Shown piece after piece: positions 35,803-45,644 of a DNA stretch of 64,000 nucleotides (positions are counted from its first letter, which is position 1; the number at the start of each line of letters is the position of its first letter). Origin of the DNA: Anaerolineae bacterium (GTDB taxonomy: Bacteria > Chloroflexota > Anaerolineae > Aggregatilineales > Phototrophicaceae); contig JALHNB010000013.1 of NCBI GenBank assembly GCA_022843745.1, positions 62,001-126,000 of the forward strand. The letters are read 5' to 3'. The notes below the pieces were generated by a model. That model was not told the origin of the DNA, searched no databases, and saw nothing but the letters and a program-made list of their open reading frames with translations. Position numbers and translations under genes: made by a program.

Positions 35803-36852
35803 TTGGCAGTCGAATACACTACCGTCGATTATCGGTTTGACCTCGAAGCATTTTTTCCGCTGCGCGTTTTCGAGCGGATCACCGATATTCGCGTGAATCA
35901 GCCGGAAGTCATCGACCAGCAGGCCGCAACTCGTAAACGCCGTGAGCGATTAACACACGACGGCAAGCTGACAATCCTCGCTGCCGATCACCCCGCGCGT
36001 GGCGTGACCAATATCGGCAAGGACGCGACGATTATGGGCAACCGCCACGAATATTTGGGGCGAATTTTGCGCGTACTGATGACGACCACGTTCGACGGTT
36101 TTATGAGTACGCCGGACATGATCGACGAACTGCTGATTCTCGACTATATGGTGCAGCAGAATGGCGGGCCATCATTTCTCGATAACAAAGTGCTGATCGG
36201 CTGTATGCAGCGCGGCGGCGTGATCAATGTTGAGGGTGAAATTGAAGATCGCTTCACGGCGTACACGGCGGACTCGATTGCGCGTTTCCGGCTGGATGGT
36301 GGCAAAATGCTCCTGCGTTTCGTGCCGGAGGATGAGCGCACCCTGGTGACGATGGATTACTGCGCGAAGGCGATCACCGATCTGAACCGTTATAATCTGT
36401 CATCATTTGTCGAGCCGATGCGCATGATCCGAGCCGATGGCAAATGGTCGATGAAAAATAACGCTGATGATTTGATTCGATTGGCAGGAATCGCATCCGG
36501 TTTGGGCGATTCGTCGCGCAATATGTGGCTCAAGCTGCCCTATAGCGCCGATTATGGTCGTGTGGCGCTGGCGACGACCATGCCAATTATTTTGCTGGGT
36601 GGGCCGTCCAACGAAGACCCACGCTCGACATTTGAAGATTTCGCAACGGGTATCGCAAGCGGCAGCAATGTGCGCGGCGCGATGGTCGGGCGCAACATTA
36701 GCTTCCCCGGCACGGATGATCCGGCGGCGGTGGCGCAGGCGTTAGATGATATTGTTCGCAAGGGCATCTCGGCTGACGAGGCGCTGGAAGCCACAATGGT
36801 GTATCGTGATAAGCATATGGACGCTCTGACTCAATATATAGCGAGAACTTGA
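35803..36852 (+). CDS. DeoC/FbaB-type (Cgl0159-like) class I aldolase family protein
   Basis: 349 aa from TTG 35803 with AGGAG 7 nt upstream; the frame's longer start at 35734 lies inside the preceding gene. A TIM-barrel protein: KLTILAADHPARGV (first strand with the conserved ADHPARG), STPDMIDELLILDYM, VLIGCMQRGGV, and WLKLPYSADYGRV, where the lysine sits at the usual Schiff-base position of DhnA/DeoC-type aldolases; IILLGGPSNEDP is the phosphate-side strand. Related proteins occur in inositol and sugar-acid clusters. Probably cleaves a keto-sugar phosphate; the substrate is not known. It overlaps the next gene (TGATG). Confidence 0.82.
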   Translation: MAVEYTTVDYRFDLEAFFPLRVFERITDIRVNQPEVIDQQAATRKRRERLTHDGKLTILAADHPARGVTNIGKDATIMGNRHEYLGRILRVLMTTTFDGFMSTPDMIDELLILDYMVQQNGGPSFLDNKVLIGCMQRGGVINVEGEIEDRFTAYTADSIARFRLDGGKMLLRFVPEDERTLVTMDYCAKAITDLNRYNLSSFVEPMRMIRADGKWSMKNNADDLIRLAGIASGLGDSSRNMWLKLPYSADYGRVALATTMPIILLGGPSNEDPRSTFEDFATGIASGSNVRGAMVGRNISFPGTDDPAAVAQALDDIVRKGISADEALEATMVYRDKHMDALTQYIART

Positions 36853-38267
36853 TGATGGTAAAACCTCCTAAAATCGTAGTAATCGGCGCAGGCAGCGCGA
36901 TTTTTGGCCTCGGCGGGCTGGCGACGATGATGCAGTCGCCCAAGCTGCGCGGCGCAAAATTAGCGTTGGTCGATCTGGACGAAAAATCGCTGCGCACCAT
37001 GACCTCACTGGCGCGGATCATGAACGATACCTGGGATGCAGGGATCGAAATTTCATCGTCCACAGATCGCCGTGATGTGCTTCCCGGTGCGGATTTCGTG
37101 ATTGTGTCGATACAGGTCGGCCCGCGCGAAACGGTCTGGGAAATGGACTGGAAAATCCCGCTGCGACATGGCGTTCGCCAGCCGTATGCCGAAAATGGCG
37201 GCCCCGGTGCGCTGGCGCATACCGCCCGCAACCTGCCTGTGATCCTCGACATCGCTCACGACATGGAAGAATTATGCCCAAATGCGTGGTATTTCAACCT
37301 GACGAATCCGCTGATTCGCCTGACATGGGCAGTGCGCCGCTACACCAAGATCAAAAAAGTGCTGGGTTTGTGCCATCAGCTTCTGTGGGGCTACGCGATG
37401 GCCGGGACAATCCTGGCGGATCGCTGGGACATCGAAGTCCCCGATGGCTTTCACGTTCATACCGATGCCGACAATATGCCGCGCTTTATCCCGGTGGCGC
37501 GTGCTGCTCTCCAACATCTCGATATTAAGGCCGCCGGAATCAACCATTTTTCGTGGGTCTACGACATCCGCGATAAAGAAACGGGCGAAGATCTGTACCC
37601 GCTGCTGTGTGAACGCTGGCTGAAAAGTTTCCGCAAGGATTTTGAGCCGCTTTCGCGCGAGATGTTCCAGATTTTCGGGATGATGCCGACGGCGGGCGAC
37701 AGCCATATGTGCGAATTTTTGCCGGTTGTCCACGACCAGATTACGAAACCCTGGGAAAAATACGATCTCAAATTGCAGAGTTGGGATGGCAACCGCCGCC
37801 GCCGCGCCCACCGCAAAGCGATTGCCGAGGCGATTGTGTCAGGCGAAATGCCTGTAGATGAACTTCGAGATGTGTGGCGACATAACATGCTGGATGAGGG
37901 TATCCCGGAACTGATCGGCGCGATTGTCCACAACGACAATTATTATCACCAGCAGTTGAATATTCCCAACGAGGGTTTGCTGATTCCGAATCTGCCGCAG
38001 GACGCGATTATCGAAGTGCCGGGGATTGTCTCCGGCATGGGTTTGCAGGGCTTGACCTTCCCGCCGCTGCCAGAAGGGATCGCCGAGCTTTGCCGCCGCG
38101 AATTGGCGCTCAGTTCGCTGACGATTGACGCGGTAGCGCAGGGAGATCGTAATTTGGCGTTGCAAGCACTTTTGCTTGACCCGATGGTGACGGACATCGA
38201 CACTGCCCGCCGCATCCTTGATGATTTCATCGTTGAGTTTGAGGAATATCTGCCGCAGTTCACGTAA
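36852..38267 (+). CDS. Glycoside hydrolase family 4 (NAD-dependent alpha-glycosidase/glucuronidase type)
   Basis: 471 aa from the ATG at 36852. GH4 enzymes use NAD and a divalent metal for a redox-elimination hydrolysis. Visible: the nucleotide-binding start IVVIGAGSAIFGLGG, LVDLDEKSLRTM (ribose-binding acidic residue), PYAENGGPGALAHTARNLPV, WYFNLTNPLIRLTWAV, the metal ligands in VLGLCHQL (Cys) and AGINHFSWVYDI (His). It is co-translated with the aldolase. Diverged from the second GH4 enzyme at 48268, which is MelA-like; specificity cannot be read from the sequence. Confidence 0.9.
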   Translation: MMVKPPKIVVIGAGSAIFGLGGLATMMQSPKLRGAKLALVDLDEKSLRTMTSLARIMNDTWDAGIEISSSTDRRDVLPGADFVIVSIQVGPRETVWEMDWKIPLRHGVRQPYAENGGPGALAHTARNLPVILDIAHDMEELCPNAWYFNLTNPLIRLTWAVRRYTKIKKVLGLCHQLLWGYAMAGTILADRWDIEVPDGFHVHTDADNMPRFIPVARAALQHLDIKAAGINHFSWVYDIRDKETGEDLYPLLCERWLKSFRKDFEPLSREMFQIFGMMPTAGDSHMCEFLPVVHDQITKPWEKYDLKLQSWDGNRRRRAHRKAIAEAIVSGEMPVDELRDVWRHNMLDEGIPELIGAIVHNDNYYHQQLNIPNEGLLIPNLPQDAIIEVPGIVSGMGLQGLTFPPLPEGIAELCRRELALSSLTIDAVAQGDRNLALQALLLDPMVTDIDTARRILDDFIVEFEEYLPQFT

Positions 38268-38343
38268 GCCTACAGAACTGACTGAGCCTACCGGGAACGC
38301 TCAAATGACGCTATGATTGCGGCACGACGAGAGAGATCAAAAA

Positions 38344-39546
38344 ATGACGTTAACACAACAATTCATCGACCAGACGGATCGACAGGGCGCGAATAATTAC
38401 CACCCGCTGCCGATTGTCACGGAAACGGCGGAAGGCTGCTGGATCACTGACGTTGAGGGCAGGCGCTATCTGGATATGTTGAGCGCATATTCGGCGGTTA
38501 GTCATGGTCATCGCCACCCGCGCATTATCGCTGCCGCACACAAGCAGCTTGATCGTCTCACGTTGACCTCACGCGCGTTTTACAATGACGAACTTGCGTA
38601 TCTCAGCGAAGAATTGACGGCGCTGTGCGGCATGGACAAGTCCCTGCTCATGAACTCCGGCGCGGAAGGTGTCGATACTGCTGTCAAGGTCGCACGAAAA
38701 TGGGGCTACCGCGTCAAAAATGTCCCGCGCTACGAGGCCGAAATTATCGTCTGCCAGGGCAATTTTCATGGGCGCACGACAACCGTCATCAGCTTTTCGA
38801 CAGAAGAACACTATAAGCATGACTTTGGCCCGCTGACTCCCGGCTTCCGTTTTGTGCCTTATGGTGATGCGGCAGCGCTCGAAGCAGCGATTACGCCCAA
38901 CACCATCGGCTTTCTCGTGGAGCCGATTCAGGGCGAGGGCGGCGTGATCGTTCCACCGGATGGCTATCTCAAACAAGTACGGGAAATTTGTGATCGCCAC
39001 AATGTTTTGCTGATGCTCGATGAGATTCAGGTCGGCCTGGGACGCACGGGCAAAATGTTCGCCTACCAACACGAAAATATTCAGCCGGATTTGCTCATCC
39101 TGGGCAAGGCGCTTGGTGGGGGAGTCTATCCGGTATCAGCGGTGCTTTCGAAAGCGCCTATTCTCGGTCTGCTGACCCCCGGTGAACATGGCAGCACCTT
39201 TGGTGGTAATCCACTGGCGTGTGCGATTGCCCGCGAGGCTCTATGTGTGTTGCAAGACGAAAATCTGCCCCAACGCGCGGCTGAAATGGGCGAATATCTG
39301 ATGGACGGCTTACGTGCCATCGACAGCCCATTGGTTCAGGAAGTGCGCGGCAAAGGGCTGCTGGTCGGCGTTCAGCTTAGGCCGGGACTGGGCGGGGCGC
39401 GTCCGTACTGCGAAAAGCTGATGGATGAAGGCGTTCTTTGCAAAGAGACTCATGAAGATGTGATTCGTTTCGCGCCGCCGCTGACAATCAACCGCGAAGA
39501 AATCGACTGGGCGCTGGAGCGCGTAGCAAAAGTGCTGAAGGTGTGA
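38344..39546 (+). CDS. rocD: Ornithine--oxo-acid aminotransferase
   Basis: 400 aa from the ATG at 38344 (GAGAG upstream). PLP-dependent class III aminotransferase making glutamate-semialdehyde from ornithine. Block pattern of OAT: NNYHPLPIVTETAEGCWITD, DMLSAYSAVSHGHRHP, LTLTSRAFYND (diagnostic), MNSGAEGVDTAVKVARKWGY, GNFHGRTTTVISFSTE, LLMLDEIQVGLGRTGKM with D226, and ILGKALGGGVYPVSAV with the PLP lysine K255. It follows the GH4 gene by about 75 nt. Together with the saccharopine enzyme downstream it suggests amino-acid degradation. Confidence 0.93.
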   Translation: MTLTQQFIDQTDRQGANNYHPLPIVTETAEGCWITDVEGRRYLDMLSAYSAVSHGHRHPRIIAAAHKQLDRLTLTSRAFYNDELAYLSEELTALCGMDKSLLMNSGAEGVDTAVKVARKWGYRVKNVPRYEAEIIVCQGNFHGRTTTVISFSTEEHYKHDFGPLTPGFRFVPYGDAAALEAAITPNTIGFLVEPIQGEGGVIVPPDGYLKQVREICDRHNVLLMLDEIQVGLGRTGKMFAYQHENIQPDLLILGKALGGGVYPVSAVLSKAPILGLLTPGEHGSTFGGNPLACAIAREALCVLQDENLPQRAAEMGEYLMDGLRAIDSPLVQEVRGKGLLVGVQLRPGLGGARPYCEKLMDEGVLCKETHEDVIRFAPPLTINREEIDWALERVAKVLKV

Positions 39547-39746
39547 TTTTGTAAGTGAAAAGTTCAAAGTGCTGAGTAAAAATTCTAAAACTCAGTCCGA
39601 ATTTTAAGGTAATGACCTAAGTTAAACCTTGACGAGGCATACCTCGTCCCTACGGATTCTCATTTCGGGGACAATCGCTAGGTCTAAAACTCAGCACTTT
39701 AAACTCAGCACTCGGAACTAAAAATTCTCAATACTGGAGGAAGACT
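39547..39746. repeat. Intergenic inverted repeats before lysyl-tRNA synthetase
   Basis: AAAGTGCTGAGT at 39566-39577 is repeated inverted as ACTCAGCACTTT at 39689-39700, with an extra ACTCAGCACT copy at 39703-39712. Between them is a 7-bp stem GACGAGG / CCTCGTC at 39631-39648 followed by CCTACGG, the flank seen in other palindromes of the window. The region looks like nested repeat elements; no gene. Confidence 0.6.
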
Positions 39747-42068
39747 GTGCAATACTGGGCTGACCAGATGATCGCTGAACTGGACGCAGCGGAAATTAAC
39801 ATTAACGATTCGAAAACCCTCTCCGGTGCGGCGCATGTGGGTTCACTGCGCGGCCCGGTGATTCACGATATTTTGTACCGCGCGGCGGTGGATGCGGGTC
39901 GGCCAGTCAAATTTACCTATGGCAGCGACGATTACGACGCTTTTGATGCCGTACCGCCGATGCTGTCGCGTGATCTGTATGAGCAGTATCTCGGCAAGCC
40001 ACTGGTCGTCGTGCCTGCGCCGGATGGTACGGATCGCAGTTATGCCGATTATTTTGCCGATGAATTTTTAGGCGTGATGAAAATGCTCGGTGTCACGCCG
40101 CAGACCTATCGCATGAGCGAGATGTACCGTTCCGGCAGAATGAACGAAGTCATTAAGATTGTTCTCGAAAATGCGCCGCTGATTCGCGAGATTTATTTTG
40201 AGGCCAGCGGTTCAGTGCGCGACGACAGTTGGATGCCATTTACGCCGATTTGCGAGAACTGCGGCAAAATCGCGACGACCCGTGTCTATAAATTCGACGG
40301 CGAAAAAGTCCATTATCGCTGCGAGCCGGACGCGATGAATTATACACGCGGCTGTGGTCATGAAGGTGCGGTCAGCCCCTACGATGGCAACGGCAAGCTC
40401 CCCTGGAAGCTGGAATGGGCGACACGTTGGCAGGTTCTCAATGTCAATGTCGAAGGCGCAGGTATGGATCATTCTGTTGATGGCGGTTCTCGCGATGTCG
40501 CCGAGGCCATTTGCCGCCGTGTGTTGAAGCGTGAACCCCCGGCGAATGTGCCTTACGAATTTTTCCTGCTTGAAGGCGGCAAGATGAGTTCGTCCAAAGG
40601 CATCGGCTTCAGCGCGCGTGAGGTGTCTGAAGTGCTGCCGCCGGAACTGCTGCGCTTTATTCTGGTGCGCACTCGCCCGCGCACGGCGATCAATTTCAAG
40701 CTGGCTGACAACGCGATCCCGCGTCTGTTTGATGAGTACGATACGGCTGCGGAGAATTATTTCAAAGAGACTGAGGACGAGGAAGCACTCTGGACGAAGC
40801 GCCTGTTTGAGTTGGCGCAGATTTCTCACGGTGTGAAGCTCGAACCCCGCTATACGCCGCGATTCCTGCATGTGGTCACAGTTTCGCAGATTCCGGGCAT
40901 TGATACCCGCCGCCATTTTGAAGCGCATAAGGGTTCTCCGCTTACACCCGAAGAAATGACCGAAGTTCAGCGGCGCATTGATTTCGCCAAACTCTGGCTG
41001 GAACGGTTCGCGCCGGAGGATGCCCGGATCGAAGTGCAGCCAAATCTGCCTGCCGCCGCCCGCAAATTAGCGGATGACCAGCGCATATTTTTAGCGCAGT
41101 TGATTGACTGGTTCCGCGCCAACGAAGGGGCTAACGGTGAACAGATTCACAAAGGTATCTACGACATCGCCACTGGTTTGGGCATGAAACCGGGCAAAGC
41201 GTTTCAGGTGATTTATCTCACCTTTCTGGGGCGTACCAGCGGCCCACGCGCAGGCGATCTATTGGCGGTGCTTGAGCGCGATTTCGTCATGAAGCGGCTT
41301 CAGCAGGCCGAGACGATTCAATATCTCGAAGCTGCTTCGTTCCGCGTGGTCGAGAAACGCCAGGATGCCGTTTACCGCGATGCGCTGAAAATTCACGGCG
41401 ATGTATTTGAGAAATTTCCCGAACTACGAATCGGTATTGCGCTGATTAAAGGCGTTCGCGCGGCGGAAACGCACCCTGAACTCGAAATGCTTAAGTCCAA
41501 AATCGGCGCGGAATTGGCCGAAAAATATGCCAGTGTCAATCTTGGCTCATTGGAGCGCATCAAAGCCTATCGTGAAATTTATCGCGCCTTTGGTGTCGAT
41601 CCCGGCTCACGCAATCCAAGCGCCGAAGCACTGCTGCGGCGGGTGATCCGCAACAAAGCGCTCCCGACCATCAACACCATTGTCGATGCCTATAACCTCG
41701 CTTCTGCCGAGTCGATGATTCCGATGGCGGCCTACGACGCTTCCCATCTGAGCCTTCCAGTTGAACTGCGGTTCGCGAAGGCAAGTGAAGTTCTCGTGCC
41801 GATTGGCGGTGGAGATGCGCTGCCCATTCAGCCGAACGAACTGGTCTATGCTGACCAGAAACAGGTGATCTGCCTCGACTTCAATTATCGCGATGCCGAT
41901 GCGACCAAGATCACACTGGATACCACCGATGTGCTGCTGCTGGTCGATGGCTGTGGCGTTACGTCGGTAGACACGGTGCAGGATATGCTCGACCTGGCTG
42001 TGAGCCGCGTAGTTCGCTTCTCCGGTGGCGCGTTGGAATATTCGGCGCTGATCTATCGCGACATCTAA
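39747..42068 (+). CDS. lysS: Class I lysyl-tRNA synthetase fused to a C-terminal B3/B4 domain
   Basis: 773 aa from GTG 39747 (GGAGG 6 nt upstream). Residues 1 to about 522 are a complete class I (archaeal-type) LysRS: GAAHVGSLRG (27-36, HIGH equivalent), GSDDYDAFD, a zinc-finger-like insertion with C169, C172, C192, C203 and H205, and GGKMSSSKG (277-285, KMSKS equivalent). Class I LysRS is normally about 500-530 aa. Residues about 545-773 form an extra domain, with KFPELRIGIALIKGV, NTIVDAYNLASAESMIPMAA, LSLPVELRFAKASE and VVRFSGGALEYSALIY, matching stand-alone B3/B4 (PheT-like tRNA-binding or editing) proteins. The fusion suggests lysyl-tRNA proofreading or added tRNA binding. Confidence 0.9.
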   Translation: MQYWADQMIAELDAAEININDSKTLSGAAHVGSLRGPVIHDILYRAAVDAGRPVKFTYGSDDYDAFDAVPPMLSRDLYEQYLGKPLVVVPAPDGTDRSYADYFADEFLGVMKMLGVTPQTYRMSEMYRSGRMNEVIKIVLENAPLIREIYFEASGSVRDDSWMPFTPICENCGKIATTRVYKFDGEKVHYRCEPDAMNYTRGCGHEGAVSPYDGNGKLPWKLEWATRWQVLNVNVEGAGMDHSVDGGSRDVAEAICRRVLKREPPANVPYEFFLLEGGKMSSSKGIGFSAREVSEVLPPELLRFILVRTRPRTAINFKLADNAIPRLFDEYDTAAENYFKETEDEEALWTKRLFELAQISHGVKLEPRYTPRFLHVVTVSQIPGIDTRRHFEAHKGSPLTPEEMTEVQRRIDFAKLWLERFAPEDARIEVQPNLPAAARKLADDQRIFLAQLIDWFRANEGANGEQIHKGIYDIATGLGMKPGKAFQVIYLTFLGRTSGPRAGDLLAVLERDFVMKRLQQAETIQYLEAASFRVVEKRQDAVYRDALKIHGDVFEKFPELRIGIALIKGVRAAETHPELEMLKSKIGAELAEKYASVNLGSLERIKAYREIYRAFGVDPGSRNPSAEALLRRVIRNKALPTINTIVDAYNLASAESMIPMAAYDASHLSLPVELRFAKASEVLVPIGGGDALPIQPNELVYADQKQVICLDFNYRDADATKITLDTTDVLLLVDGCGVTSVDTVQDMLDLAVSRVVRFSGGALEYSALIYRDI

Positions 42069-42098
42069 AGGTCGGACGACACCAGTCCATGCTATGAT

Positions 42099-42130
42099 CG
42101 TAAGAGGCGGCCTCACCAGCCGCCCTTACG
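42099..42130. repeat. Short palindromic repeat
   Basis: CGTAAG and CTTACG outer arms, GGCGGC and GCCGCC inner arms around a CTCACCA loop, with one bulged A. It lies between the LysRS and saccharopine dehydrogenase genes and belongs to the window's palindrome family. Confidence 0.65.
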
Positions 42131-42149
42131 TTCTTGAGAGACATTACGA

Positions 42150-44750
42150 ATGGCATTGAATCGCATCGGTATCCGCAAAGAGGACGAGCAGAAAAAATTT
42201 GAACGCCGCGCACCGCTGACCCCAGCGGATATTCGCGAACTTCTCCGAGAATTTCCTGATGCCTCGTTTGTAGTCGAATCCTCCCAGAACTGTGTCTATA
42301 AACGCGCGTTCACTGATGACGAATACGCGCAGGCTGGCGCGACCATTGGCGCATTGGATGACGCAGAGGTCATTCTGGGCATCAAAGAAGTGCCGATCCA
42401 CGATATTCTGCCCAACCGCGTCTACGTGAACTTCTCCCATACTTACAAGGGTCAATCGTATAACATGGCGATGCTGCGCAAGTTCAAAAACCTGAACTGC
42501 ACGCTGATTGATTACGAATTGATTGTTGAAAATATCGACGACTACGTGCTTGACCAGCATCGCCGTGAGGTCTTTTTCGGACATTACGCGGGCTACGCGG
42601 GCGCGATCAACAGTTTATGGGCATTGGGGCAGCGCTTAAAGCACGAAGGCATCGCCAACCCGTTCGAGACGATCAGGCAGTCGGTTGATTATCAAGCCAG
42701 TGGAAAAATTGGCGAATTTGCCGCAGCAATGCAAGCCATTGACCAACTGAGCGCCCAAATTCACGCAGATGGGTTGCCGGATTCGTTGTCACCGGTTGTA
42801 TTGGGTATCACGGGCGGCGGGAATGCTGCCAGCGCGGTCAAACAGGTTTTTGAGCATTTGCCGATTGTCGAGATTGTGCCCGAAGATTTGCTCGATTTTC
42901 ATCCGCCCGATGCGAAACATCATATTTATCTCGTTCAGTTCCGGCGCGAACACCGCGAACATGCCATTTTTGAGCAATACATGCGTCATGTGACGCTGCT
43001 GGTCAACTGCATCAAGTGGAAAAACCATCACGAACGATTGGTCACACGCCAATTTTTGAAAGACCTCTACAGTGCCGAACAGCCCCGGCTGCGCGTCATC
43101 GGTGATGTAAGCTGTGACCCCAACGGTTCGATTGAGATTACCCACGCGACTTATCCCGACGCGCCAACTTACGTCTATGAGCCGGAAAAAGACGATTTGA
43201 TGCAGCCCTGGAATCATCATCAATTTCATACAACTGCACGTTTTGGATTCGCGGGTCATGGGCCAGTCGTGATGGCCGTCGTCAATTTGCCAGCCGAATT
43301 CCCGCGCGATTCGTCAACCGCTTTTAGTGGGATGCTGAAAAAATTTATCCCCGATTTACTGCAAGCCGATTTTAGCCGCCCATTGGAGACACTTAATATG
43401 TCACGCCAGTTGAAACGCGCCGTCATTTTGCATCAGGGCGATCTCGCGCCGGATTTTGCCTATCTATCCGAAAAATTGGCCGGGCGGATTCTGCTCCTGG
43501 GCGCAGGCTTGATGAGTCCGGCGGTCATTTCGTACCTGATCGCGCACGGTTATCATGTCACCGTTGCCGATGCCAATCTTGAGCAGGCCGAGATGCGCGT
43601 GAAAAATTACCCACCGGAGCGGGTACGGGCGATTCAGCTTGCTGTGAGCTTGGAAAGCCGCGAACAGTTGATTGAAGAATTGAAACTAGTGGATGTGGCG
43701 ATCAGCCTTTTACCCGCGTCACTTCACGCAACAGCAGCGGAATTGTGTATCGAGACACGGACACACTTGGTGACAGCTTCGTACACGAGCCAGGATATGC
43801 GGAAGCTGGACGAACGCACCAAAGCCGCCGGGGTGATTCTGCTCAACGAAGTGGGCCTCGACCCCGGCCTCGATCATATGTCGGCACTGAGAGCTATCGG
43901 CCAGATTCACGCGGCTGGCGGAAAGATTTCGCGTTTCACATCCTACTGCGGCGGCCTGCCACATGCCGATTCTGCCAATAACCCGCTGCGTTTTAAGGCA
44001 TCCTGGAGTCCGGCGGGCATCATATCCGCCGCTAATCGCCCCGCGCGTTTCAAGCAGGATGGCGCGATTCACACGGTTGAGCCGCGCCAACTCTTTAACG
44101 ACCCGCTGATTTTCCATTTTGACGATGTGCCGTTCGATCTCGAAGCCTATCCCAATGGTGATTCTGAGGCTTATATTCAGCTATACGGCTTAACCGAAGC
44201 GGATACTTTTATTCGGGGGACTCTGCGTTATGCAGGGTGGTGTCATGTGTTTTCAGATTTGCACGATTTAGGCTGGTTTTCAAGTCGTTCTGCCGCCGAG
44301 ATATCACGCACGACAGCCGAATCGTCGCAAATGCACACCGATGTAAAAACGGTTTGTGACTGGATGGGGCTAGATCGGGTTGAAAATGCAGAAATATCGG
44401 CTTATGACTATCTGCTTTCGCGTTTCCAGTCTCAGCCCGATCTCGCCTATGCTTCTGGTGAACGTGACCTGATCGTCATGCGCCATACATTTGACGTGGG
44501 ATATCCTCAACAAAAATTCGAGCGCATCACCTCATCATTGGTCGCTATCGGCGAATCAAACGGGCTGTCAGCCATGTCCAGCACGGTTGGCCTGACCTCA
44601 GCCATCTGCGCCCGTCTGATCGCTGAAAAGCGGTACGCCCACCCTGGCGTTCAGATTCCATTCACGCCAGATTTATACATCCCTGTATTGGACGAGATGG
44701 CTGAATTAGGGTTCACATTTCAGGAATCAACCGAAAATGTCGAAGCTTAA
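42150..44750 (+). CDS. Bifunctional lysine-ketoglutarate reductase / saccharopine dehydrogenase
   Basis: 866 aa, close to the animal and plant AASS/LKR-SDH enzymes and much longer than single-function saccharopine dehydrogenases (about 400 aa). N-terminal alanine-dehydrogenase/PNT-like half (about 1-410): IGIRKEDEQKKFERRAPLTP, VILGIKEVPIHD, YVNFSHTYKGQSYNMAML, GHYAGYAGAINSLWALG, ITGGGNAASAVKQ. C-terminal half (about 445-866): RILLLGAGLMSPAVISYLIA, ISLLPASLHATAAELCI, EVGLDPGLDHMSAL, FTSYCGGLPHADSANNPLRF, SSTVGLTSAICARLI. It would convert lysine plus 2-oxoglutarate via saccharopine to aminoadipate semialdehyde plus glutamate. Such two-domain enzymes are uncommon in bacteria. It follows LysRS by 81 nt. 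Confidence 0.9.
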   Translation: MALNRIGIRKEDEQKKFERRAPLTPADIRELLREFPDASFVVESSQNCVYKRAFTDDEYAQAGATIGALDDAEVILGIKEVPIHDILPNRVYVNFSHTYKGQSYNMAMLRKFKNLNCTLIDYELIVENIDDYVLDQHRREVFFGHYAGYAGAINSLWALGQRLKHEGIANPFETIRQSVDYQASGKIGEFAAAMQAIDQLSAQIHADGLPDSLSPVVLGITGGGNAASAVKQVFEHLPIVEIVPEDLLDFHPPDAKHHIYLVQFRREHREHAIFEQYMRHVTLLVNCIKWKNHHERLVTRQFLKDLYSAEQPRLRVIGDVSCDPNGSIEITHATYPDAPTYVYEPEKDDLMQPWNHHQFHTTARFGFAGHGPVVMAVVNLPAEFPRDSSTAFSGMLKKFIPDLLQADFSRPLETLNMSRQLKRAVILHQGDLAPDFAYLSEKLAGRILLLGAGLMSPAVISYLIAHGYHVTVADANLEQAEMRVKNYPPERVRAIQLAVSLESREQLIEELKLVDVAISLLPASLHATAAELCIETRTHLVTASYTSQDMRKLDERTKAAGVILLNEVGLDPGLDHMSALRAIGQIHAAGGKISRFTSYCGGLPHADSANNPLRFKASWSPAGIISAANRPARFKQDGAIHTVEPRQLFNDPLIFHFDDVPFDLEAYPNGDSEAYIQLYGLTEADTFIRGTLRYAGWCHVFSDLHDLGWFSSRSAAEISRTTAESSQMHTDVKTVCDWMGLDRVENAEISAYDYLLSRFQSQPDLAYASGERDLIVMRHTFDVGYPQQKFERITSSLVAIGESNGLSAMSSTVGLTSAICARLIAEKRYAHPGVQIPFTPDLYIPVLDEMAELGFTFQESTENVEA

Positions 44751-44833
44751 AATTTTTGCAGGATATGCTGTGCGTCTTGCTGGCAAGCTGAAGATAGGCT
44801 GTATGTCTTACAGACAAACAGGAGATGGGTTGA

Positions 44834-44858
44834 TAGAGGCGCACATCATGCGCCTCTA
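44834..44858. terminator. Convergent-gene hairpin (palindromic repeat)
   Basis: A perfect 10-bp stem TAGAGGCGCA / TGCGCCTCTA around CATCA, in the gap between two convergent genes. It could end transcription from both sides, although T runs are weak. Same flank type as other palindromes here. Confidence 0.5.
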
Positions 44859-44906
44859 CGAATGATTTTGTAATTGCCGATTTATTTGCGAGTCAGGTCA
44901 AGAAAT

Positions 44907-45644
44907 CTACTTGATATTCCTGGCTGCCAGTGCCGCACCCACGATCCCCGCATCGTTCAAGAGTTGCGCTGGAACGATCATCGTTTGTGTATGCAGGTAG
45001 GGGGAGAATTTGTCAAAATTTTTGCTCACCCCACCGCCGAGGATGAACAAATCCGGCGACAGCAAAAACTCGACATGCTTCAAATAAGCATCGATACGTT
45101 CGCCCCATTTTTTCCAGCTTAAATCTTTATCTTTGCGCACCTTATCAGATGTCCATTTTTCAGCTTCGCGACCATCAAATTCCAGATGGCCGAGTTCGCT
45201 GTTTGCCAGTAGTGCGCCATTCACGAAAACAGCGCTGCCAATGCCAGTTCCCAGCGTTAAGATAATGACGACACCTTTGTGACCTTTTCCGGCACCAAAT
45301 TCCATTTCGGCCATACCAGCGGCATCAGCATCGTTGAGGAGTATCAACGGACAACCTGTTTTCTTGCGCAGCAGTTTTTCGGCCTGAGTGCCGATCCACG
45401 ATTGATCGACATTGGCGGCGCTCAGGGTGACACCGTTTTTGATGATGGCTGGGAAGGTGCAGCCAATTAACCCTGTCCAGTCAAAGTGTCGAGCCAGTTC
45501 CGCCACGACGTTACCCACCGCGTCGGGTGTTGATGGTTGGGGCGTATCAATGCGATGACGCTCGGCTACCATGATGCCTTTATCCACGTCAACAGGTGCG
45601 CCCTTGATGCCCGAACCGCCAATATCAATGCCTAGAATTTCCAT
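44907..45644 (-). CDS. ppgK: Polyphosphate glucokinase (ROK family)
   Basis: 245 aa. Phosphorylates glucose, using polyphosphate (and often ATP). ROK-type start [41 protein letters not shown] with the catalytic Asp in [20 protein letters not shown], and the PpgK-specific stretch [20 protein letters not shown] in place of the usual ROK zinc motif. AAGGGGA lies 6 nt before the ATG. It would feed glucose released by the glycosidases into glycolysis. Alone on its strand between catabolic genes. Confidence 0.93.
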   Translation of the reverse strand: MEILGIDIGGSGIKGAPVDVDKGIMVAERHRIDTPQPSTPDAVGNVVAELARHFDWTGLIGCTFPAIIKNGVTLSAANVDQSWIGTQAEKLLRKKTGCPLILLNDADAAGMAEMEFGAGKGHKGVVIILTLGTGIGSAVFVNGALLANSELGHLEFDGREAEKWTSDKVRKDKDLSWKKWGERIDAYLKHVEFLLSPDLFILGGGVSKNFDKFSPYLHTQTMIVPAQLLNDAGIVGAALAARNIK

